The notes under the pieces: generated by a model | Told to the model about the DNA's origin: nothing | Database searches by the model: none | What the model saw: only the letters and a program-made list of their open reading frames with translations | In this document: positions 53,745 through 61,025 of the stretch, one piece after another | Layout: each line of letters opens with the position of its first letter | Numbering within the stretch: the first letter of the stretch is position 1 | Position numbers and translations under genes: made by a program | Assembly: GCF_023091155.1 (NCBI RefSeq) | Contig: NZ_JAHWXK010000001.1 | Span: 372,001 to 436,000 of the forward strand | DNA length: 64,000 nucleotides | Direction: 5' to 3' | Source of the DNA: Microbacterium sufflavum | Lineage (GTDB): Bacteria > Actinomycetota > Actinomycetes > Actinomycetales > Microbacteriaceae

Positions 53745-54329
53745 TTACATGTAGGACACGGCTCGACGAAAGCTGTTGTCGTGCAGTTCTTGAAGCTTCT
53801 TCACGTCGTGTACGAGCTGTGCGACTGTGGGGTTGTCTGCGGCGAACGCGCGGCTTGCGTCCTCCCATCGCTGGTCTACTGCGCGGCGGTACAGAGCATG
53901 CGCGAGTGTCGTGTCCCTGGTGCGGATGGCTCGGGCCATGACGGTCGCGGCCTTCTCGGGATCGTCGATGCTCTCGGCTCGATCCTGTGCGTCTCGGAAA
54001 GCCATGATGTTTTCGCTTGACCAGCCCACGAATCCGTCGAGGCGTCGCTCGAGCTCTCCGATCTTGTTCATGATGATCTGCTTTTCCTGGTCCATGGAAC
54101 TGCGACGTTGGGTGGTGCGGTCGGCCTCGAGCGCGTCGATGCGTTCTTTCTTGCCGTGGTCGCTGAGGGAGGGGTCGTGGTTGATCGCGTCGATCATGCG
54201 GGCGTGTTCGCGGTTTGCGTTGTTGTTGGAGTCGCGCAGTTCTTTGATCTGCATGGCTACTCCGACGAGGTTCTCGCTGTCGGTCGATCGGATGTTGACG
54301 TTGCTGGTGTCGCGGAATGTCGTGGTCAT
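53745..54329 (-). CDS. Phage hypothetical protein with coiled coil
   Basis: 194 residues. AAAGGAG precedes ATG 54329. The sequence is highly charged and helical: TTTFRDTSNVNIRSTDSENL, then ERIDALEADRTTQRRS, QEKQIIMNKIGELERRLDGF, and VAQLVHDVKKLQELHDN. No family recognised; a structural or regulatory coiled-coil protein is possible. It has its own terminator and is separate from the tail genes. Confidence 0.65.
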   Translation of the reverse strand: MTTTFRDTSNVNIRSTDSENLVGVAMQIKELRDSNNNANREHARMIDAINHDPSLSDHGKKERIDALEADRTTQRRSSMDQEKQIIMNKIGELERRLDGFVGWSSENIMAFRDAQDRAESIDDPEKAATVMARAIRTRDTTLAHALYRRAVDQRWEDASRAFAADNPTVAQLVHDVKKLQELHDNSFRRAVSYM

Positions 54330-54346
54330 GTTGTTGTCTCCTTTGG

Positions 54347-54520
54347 TCAGTTGTTGTCGTGGTCGGGGCAGTGGTTGCGCCACCGCCCGTTTGAGAGGGT
54401 TGATGCCCACCCGTCGTTGTGGGCTTCGGCGATGAGTTCGTAGTGTGCGAGCCGGTCGGTGCTGGCGAACACGGCGTCGCAGTCGGTTTCGTCGCAGAGG
54501 ACTGCGGCCCGGATGGTCAT
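54347..54520 (-). CDS. Small Cys/His protein, 57 residues
   Basis: GAGGAG precedes ATG 54520. It reads TIRAAVLCDETDCDAVFAST and ends NGRWRNHCPDHDNN. The CX4C and HC...H pairs suggest a small zinc-binding fold, a common type of tiny actinophage gene. Another small Cys/His gene with a like ending (NHDNN) lies at 55275-55436. Confidence 0.65.
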   Translation of the reverse strand: MTIRAAVLCDETDCDAVFASTDRLAHYELIAEAHNDGWASTLSNGRWRNHCPDHDNN

Positions 54521-54534
54521 GGTTTACTCCTCGT

Positions 54535-55104
54535 ATGGATATGGATCCGCAGATCATCGAATTGGGTGTCCGTCTGACGGAGGCTGCGGCGCGTAACGGC
54601 GCCTCGCTGGTTACTGATCGCGTCCGCGGACTCCTCGCGTCCGGCAAGAAGGACGACACGATCGCCGGCCTCGAGCAGCTCGTCTCCGAACTCGTCGCGG
54701 ATAAGAACGAGATGACGCGGATCGCCCAGGCGTATCAGGCAGAGCTTGTCGCGCAACGCCTCAGCAGCGGTGACGTGAAGTACATCGCGAACACGGTTGT
54801 GCCTCTCCTCGAGAATTTTGCGGAGTCGATGGGCGAGGCAGAAGGTGAGAAGTTCCGAACAAGCATTGAGGGCATGAAGCCGTTGTTGTCGGTCGAAACG
54901 GTGAACATCTTGCAGCTGCTTGGGTTCAACTTCCGGCGCGCGATCGGTGAGCCGTTGACTGCGCTAGTGGCCCACCTGATTAGCGCCCGCGCTCAAGAGC
55001 CCAACGCGCTGCAAATTGAGAACCTCAAGAACCAACAGGCTATGGCTCAGCTTGCGATGGATCCAGACGCCTTCGAGCGGTTCCGCGCTCTCTACGGCGT
55101 GTGA
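54535..55104 (+). CDS. Hypothetical helical protein on the opposite strand
   Basis: 189 residues from ATG 54535 (or 54541). It is mostly helical with many Leu, Ala and Glu (LTEAAARNGASLVTDRVRGL, TIAGLEQLVSELVADKNEMT, LLENFAESMGEAEGEKFRTS, QQAMAQLAMDPDAFERFRAL). No family recognised. It is the only plus-strand gene within the leftward phage genes, 14 bases from a divergent tiny gene, which is the usual setting of a lysogenic-expression or host-defence gene. No ribosome site is seen. Confidence 0.65.
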   Translation: MDMDPQIIELGVRLTEAAARNGASLVTDRVRGLLASGKKDDTIAGLEQLVSELVADKNEMTRIAQAYQAELVAQRLSSGDVKYIANTVVPLLENFAESMGEAEGEKFRTSIEGMKPLLSVETVNILQLLGFNFRRAIGEPLTALVAHLISARAQEPNALQIENLKNQQAMAQLAMDPDAFERFRALYGV

Positions 55105-55262
55105 CACGAATCCACGCGTCTCGGTACCGCCTCTAGGGGCAGGTAAAGGCCGGGGGCGATGCGTTGCAGGTCCGCGGGTGCGTACAGTCCGGGCTCGGTG
55201 CGTTTGAGGCCGGCGGGTTCGTGGAGTCCGGGTGTCGGCTCATCCTTGGTGTTGTCCGTCAT
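55092..55262 (-). CDS. Tiny protein with three PGLxxP repeats
   Basis: 56 residues. AAAGGAG precedes ATG 55262. The sequence is made of three units: PGLHEPAGLKRTE, PGLYAPADLQRIA and PGLYLPLEAVPRR. The last 13 bases overlap the 3' end of the plus-strand gene. No family recognised; the clear ribosome site and the repeat pattern support a real gene. Confidence 0.6.
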   Translation of the reverse strand: MTDNTKDEPTPGLHEPAGLKRTEPGLYAPADLQRIAPGLYLPLEAVPRRVDSCHTP

Positions 55263-55274
55263 CGTGCGCTCCTT

Positions 55275-55436
55275 TCAGTTGTTGTCGTGGTTGGATCGCT
55301 GCACTTTCGGGTGGACGGTGCAGTGCGCCTCGTGCTGTTCCTGGCGTACCCATGCGCCTGAGCCGGTGCGCCACCAACGAACCCAGGGCCAGCAGGTGTC
55401 GCAGGTTGCGGGCATGATGCTGACAGGTCGGTTCAT
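55275..55436 (-). CDS. Small Cys/His protein, 53 residues
   Basis: ATG 55436 overlaps the TGA of the HTH replication-type gene (ATGA). The sequence has PATCDTCWPWVRWW and EAHCTVHPK, that is a CX2C and a CX2H, so a small zinc-binding fold is likely. Translation is probably coupled to the gene before. Confidence 0.65.
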   Translation of the reverse strand: MNRPVSIMPATCDTCWPWVRWWRTGSGAWVRQEQHEAHCTVHPKVQRSNHDNN

Positions 55437-56227
55437 GCGGCTTCTCCGGTCAGGACGTTGTCGGGGATCATCCCGCCATCGGCCCATTTCTTTCCGCGCT
55501 CGGTTAGTTCCGCGTAGGCGGGCGTCCCGAACTCCGGACCGGTGTAGTCGTCGTTCCTGCCGACGTTCGAGTAGAAGCGGCCGATGAGCTCGCGAGCGTC
55601 GTCTGAGCTAAGAACGCGCCACTCGGCTTGAGTGCGGTCGCTTGGCGTTTTGCCCGTGAGGTGTATGTAGAGGTCGGAGAGAAGCCACCATTGGGCTTCT
55701 GTTATCCCCAGGTCGCTGAACTCGAATGCGTCGTTTTCGACGCTAAGAGTCTTCTTAATTGGATCTTCTTGTAATGGTTCTTCTTCCCCAGTCACCGTGA
55801 CACCACCCCACCGGTCACCCTGAAAGGGGGGTACTGTCACCGTGGAACCACCCCAGTCACTGTGACCGCCATTCGAAACGTCATCGTGCGGTTCGGGCGG
55901 CAAGTTATCCACAGGGTCGTCCTCGATGAACTTGACCGGCGGCCGCTTCGGCAACGCAACCTGATACAGATTCGAGTCGTTCCGCGAGTCTCCGATCATC
56001 CGCCGCGTCACGGTCACGAGGCCCTTATCTACCAAGCGCTTGCGGGTACGGCGGACCGTGCTCTCCGACATCCGCGCTTCCTTGGCCAGGAGGCTGACGC
56101 TCGGGAAGCAGATCCCTTTCGAGTTCGCGCGGCTCAACATCGCGATGTACAGCAGCAATTCGTTGCCGTCGAGCCACTCACTCTCCCGGATCAGCCAGTG
56201 CGGAAGCTTCGTGAACAGATCGGACAT
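55433..56227 (-). CDS. Phage HTH protein, replication-initiator type
   Basis: 264 residues. AGGAGGTGACG precedes ATG 56227. The N-terminal winged helix reads LLLYIAMLSRANSKGICFPS, VSLLAKEARMSESTVRRTRK and LVDKGLVTV, like the HTH_36/DnaD-type replication starters of small phages. A Pro/Gly-rich linker follows, then a helical end (TEAQWWLLSDLYIHLTGKTP). The role in phage DNA replication is inferred from domain and place. Confidence 0.75.
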   Translation of the reverse strand: MSDLFTKLPHWLIRESEWLDGNELLLYIAMLSRANSKGICFPSVSLLAKEARMSESTVRRTRKRLVDKGLVTVTRRMIGDSRNDSNLYQVALPKRPPVKFIEDDPVDNLPPEPHDDVSNGGHSDWGGSTVTVPPFQGDRWGGVTVTGEEEPLQEDPIKKTLSVENDAFEFSDLGITEAQWWLLSDLYIHLTGKTPSDRTQAEWRVLSSDDARELIGRFYSNVGRNDDYTGPEFGTPAYAELTERGKKWADGGMIPDNVLTGEAA

Positions 56228-56333
56228 CGTCACCTCCTCTTGTCCGCTGCCGGCTCGCTGCGTTCCGCTCACGTGCTTCGTGGAACTCCCTCATGCGTCT
56301 CTGGAACGCGCTCTCCTTCTTCTGATTCGTCAT
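56178..56333 (-). CDS. Tiny basic protein overlapping the replication-type gene
   Basis: 51 residues. GGAAGGGG precedes ATG 56333. It reads TNQKKESAFQRRMREFHEAR, ERNAASRQR and an acidic end. It overlaps the next gene by 50 bases in another frame and contains that gene's ribosome site, so it may act as a leader. Confidence 0.5.
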   Translation of the reverse strand: MTNQKKESAFQRRMREFHEARERNAASRQRTRGGDDVRSVHEASALADPGE

Positions 56334-56410
56334 GTCGTCCCCTTCCCCAGGGTCTGTGTCCAGTTGAAATGCACGATGCCCCTCATCGCGGGGGAAGAGG
56401 GGCACCGTGT

Positions 56411-56533
56411 TTAGCGCTCGACGCGGTCGAAGCTCAGCCCGCCCGCGCGGATCAGCTCGGCTTCGAGTAGGTCGTCCGCGATGGCGAACAAGTCCGGACG
56501 AAAGTTGCGTGACTGCATCTCGGTCGTCGTCAC
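56411..56533 (-). CDS. Tiny protein of 40 residues, GTGA-coupled
   Basis: GTG 56533 overlaps the TGA of the DUF3039 gene. The sequence TTTEMQSRNFRPDLFAIADD, LLEAELIRAGGLSFDRVER is short and charged. The stop-start overlap, repeated in this cluster, is the main support. No family recognised. Confidence 0.5.
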   Translation of the reverse strand: MTTTEMQSRNFRPDLFAIADDLLEAELIRAGGLSFDRVER

Positions 56534-56760
56534 GGCAGCAACCCGTCGTAGACGCTTTCGCAAAGCGGGCACACGCTTGCGGTCGTATCCGCTGCGGAAC
56601 CATCGCCGTGCGATGACGGGACGAAGCTCTGTCCACAAAGGGCACGAGCCGCTTCGCCGGTAACCACGCCTGCGAGGATCGCCGACTTGCGCACCCAGTG
56701 ATTCACGACATCGGTTCGTGTGTCAGTTGGGGTCGGACGCGTGACCGTCAAGGCGCTCAC
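56530..56760 (-). CDS. DUF3039-like zinc protein
   Basis: 76 residues from GTG 56760, overlapping the TGA before it. It reads NHWVRKSAILAGVVTGEAAR, ALCGQSFVPS and VCPLCESVYDGL. The HW(V)RK..I..G.VTGE..ALCG start and CPxC end are those of DUF3039, a small actinobacterial and actinophage protein with a probable zinc site. Function unknown. Confidence 0.75.
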   Translation of the reverse strand: MSALTVTRPTPTDTRTDVVNHWVRKSAILAGVVTGEAARALCGQSFVPSSHGDGSAADTTASVCPLCESVYDGLLP

Positions 56761-57248
56761 TGCTCCCGCTCCCGAAGTGCTTCCTCCGTCGCCGCGTCGC
56801 GCTTCAACAACCTCGGTTCGCCTTTCAACAACAACGCGGCGGCAACGAGGTCTTCTGCCACGTCCATCGCCCAACGCGCCACGTCCGGGTCTTGGTCGGC
56901 GCGAAGTTCGTCGCGAATGTAGATGTTGGGTACCCCGTTGTCGTAGAGCTCGACGCGGCCGTCCGGGTGGAGGCGTCCGCCGCCATAGAGCTCGACGTCC
57001 CGGATCGTCCGAGAGAAGGAGAACACGGTTCCCTCCACCTCGTCTTCGATGTCCAGGAACTCGAGCTCCTCCGTCCACGAGGGCGCCGCTGCGGACACCT
57101 CCGGATGCCCCCGTAGGTAGGCGGCCGAGTATTCTTCCCAGCCCGGATCGCGGCGGGTGGGGGGCGGAGCTGCCGCTGTACTCTCCGCCCCCACTTCCAA
57201 CAAGGTGCGGTCGGTGCGCGAATCTGCGATACTGGTGCTACCAGTCAT
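56757..57248 (-). CDS. Phage hypothetical protein, 163 residues
   Basis: GAAGGAG precedes ATG 57248. The first 55 residues are Ser/Pro/Ala-rich, then a beta-rich part (EFLDIEDEVEGTVFSFSRTI, DVELYGGGRLHPDGRVELYD) and a helix (DVARWAMDVAEDLVAAALLL). No family recognised. First gene of a leftward chain joined by GTGA overlaps with the DUF3039-like and 40-residue genes. Confidence 0.65.
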   Translation of the reverse strand: MTGSTSIADSRTDRTLLEVGAESTAAAPPPTRRDPGWEEYSAAYLRGHPEVSAAAPSWTEELEFLDIEDEVEGTVFSFSRTIRDVELYGGGRLHPDGRVELYDNGVPNIYIRDELRADQDPDVARWAMDVAEDLVAAALLLKGEPRLLKRDAATEEALREREQ

Positions 57249-57317
57249 TTCGAATCTCCTTCGTTTGACTACTAGGCTCAGATCCGGTTGCCCCCGGTCT
57301 GGGCCTTTCTTTCTTGG

Positions 57318-57515
57318 TCAGACTGCGACGCGCATGTCAGTGCGCGTGTGAACGTTCTCGTCGAGATGAGCGAGAACGTCAGACCGGCGGTATCGGACCT
57401 TGCCGCCGAGCTTGATAAAGCGCGGGCCCCGCCCGAGATAGCGATCGTTTGCCAGCGCGGCCGTCGAAACTTGCAGATACTCAGCAAGTTGCTCAGGCGT
57501 AAGCAGCTCATCCAT
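57318..57515 (-). CDS. Excisionase-like HTH protein
   Basis: 65 residues. GAAAGGAGCGCTC precedes ATG 57515. LTPEQLAEYLQVSTAALAND, RYLGRGPRFIKLGGKVRYRR and SDVLAHLDEN are the MerR-like winged helix of the HTH_17/Xis family. It faces the right-end integrase and repressor genes across a 300-base regulatory gap, the usual layout of the lysogeny switch; it may steer excision. Confidence 0.85.
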   Translation of the reverse strand: MDELLTPEQLAEYLQVSTAALANDRYLGRGPRFIKLGGKVRYRRSDVLAHLDENVHTRTDMRVAV

Positions 57516-57815
57516 GAGCGCTCCTTTCATGAGTCGTCGAATTGAGCTTCACCGGACGGTGAGCTCGAGGTCTTTCCTTGTCCGCATCTCGCGATCACCA
57601 CGCCTGCCAAACGACCAGTGCGAACGAGTACCCAATGCGGCTCTGTTTAGTTGCTGTCTCGCCGTGTGCGCCCTGTGGCTCAGGGGGCCGGCGAGAGATT
57701 GAGTTGTAGTGAGCCAGGCATGCTCACTTGGCTCACAAGTGAGACTACATGATGTGAGCCATGCGTGCAAGAGCCAGTCAGGCATGCCCAACTCGATTTG
57801 GGGGATACTGGGACG
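57516..57815. promoter_or_regulatory. Lysogeny-switch control region with GAGCCA repeats
   Basis: TGAGCCA at 57710-57716, its inverse TGGCTCA at 57729-57735, TGAGCCA again at 57755-57761 and GAGCCA at 57771-57776 form a cluster; CTCACAAGTGAG (57732-57743) is a further inverted repeat. An imperfect palindrome GAGCTTCACC/GGTGAGCTC lies at 57544-57566 nearer the excisionase gene. GATACT (57804-57809) is six bases before ATG 57816. These look like operators between divergent phage transcripts. Confidence 0.65.
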
Positions 57816-58598
57816 ATGACGTCCGTGAAGATGACATCGGCCCCGCTCGACCTCGGTGAAGACCTGTGGGTCGCCAGCAGTTTTCGGGCGACGACGGCGA
57901 TCGACGACAGCGCAGCCACGGTTGATCTGGATGTGGTGTTCAACCAGGAAGTCGGCAGGTACCAGGTCGATCAGGTGACGGTCCACCGGGGCGGCACCGA
58001 TGCTGAAGAGATCACCGGCGCAGTGCTCCGCGAGATTCGGCTACAGGAGACCGTCCAGAAGGCCGGCCTGGGAGTGGTTTGGTTTGCAAACCCGCAGCTG
58101 GGCATGATCGCGAACATGTGGGGGCTGAACTTCATGCGGCGTATCGAGCCCATAGACGGTCGCGCACAGCCCGAGCATGTCGGCACAGCTGCGCGAATCT
58201 ACCGCATCGCTTCGATCGTTGGCCTTCCCCCGCTTAGGACCGTCGCCGAGAAACTGGGGGTCAGCCAGAGCACCGCCACACGATTGATCTCGAAAGCTCG
58301 CGAGCTTGGCCATGTTCTGAGCGCTCGTGCACCCGGCGTGTCTGCCGTGAGCGCTACGGATCACTCAGCCTTCGAGTCGCTCACCATTCCCTCTGGTCAT
58401 GACCTTCCCGACGTCTGGGTCGAACTACTGACGGATCGAGAGGGAACAGTGACCGTGACCGTCAATGGACGACCCATTGAAGGCAACTTTGCATCGAGAG
58501 AGGCTGCCCTCGAGGCGATCCGAGCAGGACAAGAGAAGTTCATCCTCGTTTATGGCGAGCAGCCAGTCTCGATCGGAACCTCGTATGGCCACGATTGA
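57816..58598 (+). CDS. HTH protein next to integrase, candidate repressor
   Basis: 260 residues. The first 130 residues have strands and a LGVVWFANPQLG stretch; residues about 140-166 form an HTH (RTVAEKLGVSQSTATRLISK); the C-terminal part is acidic with strands (VWVELLTDREGTVTVTVNGR). The start looks leaderless. It overlaps the integrase gene by 14 bases and faces the excisionase gene over repeated operators, so a lysogeny repressor is inferred. The full-length family is not recognised. Confidence 0.65.
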   Translation: MTSVKMTSAPLDLGEDLWVASSFRATTAIDDSAATVDLDVVFNQEVGRYQVDQVTVHRGGTDAEEITGAVLREIRLQETVQKAGLGVVWFANPQLGMIANMWGLNFMRRIEPIDGRAQPEHVGTAARIYRIASIVGLPPLRTVAEKLGVSQSTATRLISKARELGHVLSARAPGVSAVSATDHSAFESLTIPSGHDLPDVWVELLTDREGTVTVTVNGRPIEGNFASREAALEAIRAGQEKFILVYGEQPVSIGTSYGHD

Positions 58599-59697
58599 GG
58601 AGTACACGGCTGGCGGCAAGACGCTTTACCGGGTGCGATATCGGACGCCGGATCGGAAGCAGACGTCAAAGCGCGGCTTCAAGACGAAACGCGATGCGCG
58701 TGAGTTCATGCACAGCATCGAGTCGTCGAAGAGCATGGGCACGTTCGTCGACCCAGCGGAGAGCAAGGTCACGATCGGCGTTCTGGGGGCCGCGTGGCTT
58801 TCCGGCCAGTCTCACCTCAAACCGTCATCGTTGAGGCCCGTAGAGAGCGCATGGCGGCTCTACGTCGAGCCGCACTGGGGCGCCCGCAGTATTGGCACGC
58901 TCAAGCACAGCGAGGTACAGGCTTGGGTGACGAAACTGACCGCCGATCTATCGCCCACGTCCGTGCTGCGCATCTATGGCGTGCTCGCTGGGATCCTCGA
59001 CGTCGCCGTCAAGGACAGGCGATTGCCCTCGAATCCGGCCCGCGGTGTGAACCTGCCGCGCAAGACGGCAATGCGCAAGACGTATCTGACGCACGAGCAG
59101 GTGGCGCGCCTTGCTGCTGCCGCCGGTCGAAACGCGTTGGTGGTCGAGGTACTGGCATACACCGGCCTGCGTTGGGGCGAGGCGACCGGGCTTCGAGTGC
59201 GTGACGTCGATGTCGTGCAGCGCCGATTGAATGTGCATGAGAACGCCGTGATGGTCGGTTCTACGGTGCATGTGGGCACGCCGAAGACGCACGCTTCTCG
59301 GTCGGTACCCTATCCGGCGTTTCTAGCTGACGAGCTCTCGAAGGTGGTGGCGTCACGCCCGTCTCAGGAGTCGATCGTGTTCGGGGACGGGTTCGATCAC
59401 ATGCGCCTGCCGAACTCGCGTGACGGCTGGTTTGCGGCCTCAGTGAAGCGAGTGCAGGCCCTCGATCCGAGCTTCCCGAAGGTCACTCCCCACAGCCTCC
59501 GCCACACCGCTGCTTCACTGGCGATCTCCGCCGGCGCGAACGTCAAGGCAGTCCAGCGGATGCTTGGCCACGCGTCTGCGGCCATGACCCTGGACGTGTA
59601 CAGCGACCTATTCGACGACGACCTAAACGCCGTAGCGGACGCGCTAGATCAGGCACGCTCCCGAGTGAATGTGTCCACAAACGTGTCCAACGACTGA
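58585..59697 (+). CDS. Tyrosine integrase, right end
   Basis: 370 residues. It has an arm-binding start (IEEYTAGGKTLYRVRYRTPD), a core-binding domain (about 62-155) and the catalytic set: Arg196 in TGLRWGE, HSLRH (303-307), His329 in GHAS and Tyr339 in DVYSDL. It ends 63 bases before the att core in tRNA-Ser, the standard place for the integrase that made the insertion. ATG 58585 overlaps the upstream gene. Confidence 0.93.
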   Translation: MATIEEYTAGGKTLYRVRYRTPDRKQTSKRGFKTKRDAREFMHSIESSKSMGTFVDPAESKVTIGVLGAAWLSGQSHLKPSSLRPVESAWRLYVEPHWGARSIGTLKHSEVQAWVTKLTADLSPTSVLRIYGVLAGILDVAVKDRRLPSNPARGVNLPRKTAMRKTYLTHEQVARLAAAAGRNALVVEVLAYTGLRWGEATGLRVRDVDVVQRRLNVHENAVMVGSTVHVGTPKTHASRSVPYPAFLADELSKVVASRPSQESIVFGDGFDHMRLPNSRDGWFAASVKRVQALDPSFPKVTPHSLRHTAASLAISAGANVKAVQRMLGHASAAMTLDVYSDLFDDDLNAVADALDQARSRVNVSTNVSND

Positions 59698-59712
59698 ATC
59701 CCGGGCACAGAA

Positions 59713-59753
59713 AAGCCCCGCGATCCCAGTGTTTCCAACGGGATGCGGGGCTT
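59713..59753. terminator. Element-borne terminator next to tRNA-Ser
   Basis: AAGCCCCGC (59713-59721) with ATCCC pairs with GGGAT and GCGGGGCTT (59740-59753), one base bulged. It is a look-alike of the original terminator at 42677-42720 and now stops both the integrase transcript and the tRNA transcript. Confidence 0.75.
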
Positions 59754-59759
59754 CTATTC

Positions 59760-59786
59760 TGGCGGTGACGGTGGGATTTGAACCCA
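59760..59786 (-). other. attR: 27-bp core inside tRNA-Ser
   Basis: Identical to 42725-42751. It covers the T-arm, the 3' acceptor strand and CCA of the intact tRNA gene, so insertion restores the tRNA end. Confidence 0.9.
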
Positions 59787-59850
59787 CGGTAGGGGGTTAC
59801 CCTACACAACTTTTCGAGAGTTGCACCTTCGGCCGCTCGGACACGTCACC
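59760..59850 (-). tRNA. tRNA-Ser (anticodon CGA)
   Basis: 91 bases with coded CCA. Acceptor arms GGTGACG/CGTCACC with discriminator G; anticodon stem CAACT/AGTTG around loop CTCGAAA, giving CGA, which reads UCG; a long variable arm of the serine type; T-arm GTGGGTTCAAATCCCAC. It is the integration site of the 17-kb element, and its 3' end is now followed by element sequence. Confidence 0.95.
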
Positions 59851-59895
59851 GCGGATCAGTTTACGACACACGGGGCGGCCGCGCGAATCGAGCGG

Positions 59896-60942
59896 TCACC
59901 AGGCCGCGGCGACCGCGGCGTGCGTGCGGAGGATGCCCTCGGTCGAGCCGGCGGGTGCGCGACCGATGCCGCACTCGGTGGCGACGCCGAACGCCGGCAC
60001 GTACGGGGCCGCTGCGGCGATCCGTCGACGCGCGCCCTCCTCACCGTCCTCCCGGTGCACGAGGCCGAGGTACAGCTCGTCCACGGGCTCGAGCTGTGCG
60101 AGCGGGGCGAAGTAGGCCGCGTCGTCGTGGGCGATCGGCACCGGGAGGTGCAGCCACGTGAGCGGTCGGGAGCTCGCGGCGGCCACGGCGTTCGCGTAGC
60201 GCACGAGGTTCCCGGCGTCGGACGGCTCGAAGAAGTGCTTCTCCCCCGCGTCGCCGTAGCAGAGGTGCACCCCCACCTCGACGTCGGCGGGCACCGCGTC
60301 GACGAGGGCGGCGAGGCGCGACACCAGCCCGTCGAACGGATCGCCCGGCCACCACGCCTCCATGACCGCGCCGTAGCCCGACGCGCGTTCGATGATGCCC
60401 ATCTCGCTGGCCACGTCCCACTGCACGGCGAGGTCGTGGTGCGGGATCCCGGCGAGGATCTCATCGAGCTCGCGCAGGATGGCCGCGGTGTACACCGGCT
60501 CGATCGCCGCGCGGTCGTCGCCGTGGAAGAACGAGGAGATCACGGCGAGCGGCGTGGGCAGCGACACCTGGAACCGGGTGCCCGGCGCCACGGCACCCTC
60601 CTCGCGGAGCCGGGTGAACAGGGCGTACGACTCGAGAGCGGCCTCGGCATACCCGAGCGGGGGCAGCTCGATGCGCGCGGGGTCGACGCCCTCGGCGAGG
60701 CGGAGCCCCCGCGCGTCGATGCCGGCCGGGAACGGGATGGGCTCGTCGCCGATCCGCTCGATGCCGTCGGCCCGGCCGATCACGTCGGGCTGGAACATGA
60801 TCCAGTGGAACCGCTTGCCGACCTCGCCGTCGGGGAGGCGGCGCAGGCGGTCGCCCAGCAGCTCCGCCGCCGTGCGCATCGTGGTCTCGGCGTCGTCGTA
60901 GTTCACACTGCCCACGAGAAGGGCACCCTGGGGCTGCGTCAT
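59896..60942 (-). CDS. MetE-like (UROD/MetE fold) protein
   Basis: 348 residues, half the size of MetE and like its C-terminal barrel only. Zinc-ligand-like residues are HLC (His226, Cys228) in VHLCYGD and Cys324 in ECGIGR, the same order as in cobalamin-independent methionine synthase. It may methylate a thiol with a methyl donor other than long-chain folate, as core-MetE-like proteins do. No partner gene is adjacent. ATG 60942 has a weak ribosome site (CTGGGG). Confidence 0.78.
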   Translation of the reverse strand: MTQPQGALLVGSVNYDDAETTMRTAAELLGDRLRRLPDGEVGKRFHWIMFQPDVIGRADGIERIGDEPIPFPAGIDARGLRLAEGVDPARIELPPLGYAEAALESYALFTRLREEGAVAPGTRFQVSLPTPLAVISSFFHGDDRAAIEPVYTAAILRELDEILAGIPHHDLAVQWDVASEMGIIERASGYGAVMEAWWPGDPFDGLVSRLAALVDAVPADVEVGVHLCYGDAGEKHFFEPSDAGNLVRYANAVAAASSRPLTWLHLPVPIAHDDAAYFAPLAQLEPVDELYLGLVHREDGEEGARRRIAAAAPYVPAFGVATECGIGRAPAGSTEGILRTHAAVAAAW

Positions 60943-61025
60943 CGCCCCAGGATATCGGTGGGGTGCAGCGTGACCGCCCGCGCCTTTTGCCCGGTCGTGG
61001 CGCCCGGCACCTCCGCACCAGCCGG

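Larger units (their letters stand above)
42725..59786. mobile_element. 17-kb integrated element/defective prophage in tRNA-Ser
   Basis: Bounded by identical 27-bp att cores, with the intact tRNA at the right end. It carries two tyrosine integrases (one at each end), an excisionase-like gene, two HTH regulators, early phage genes and a tail module, plus a fatty-acid desaturase and small unknown genes. The DNA is visibly more A/T-rich than the flanks. No terminase, portal, capsid, major tail or lysis gene is seen. Interpreted as a defective or chimeric prophage, or a small element that codes tail parts only. Confidence 0.88.
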
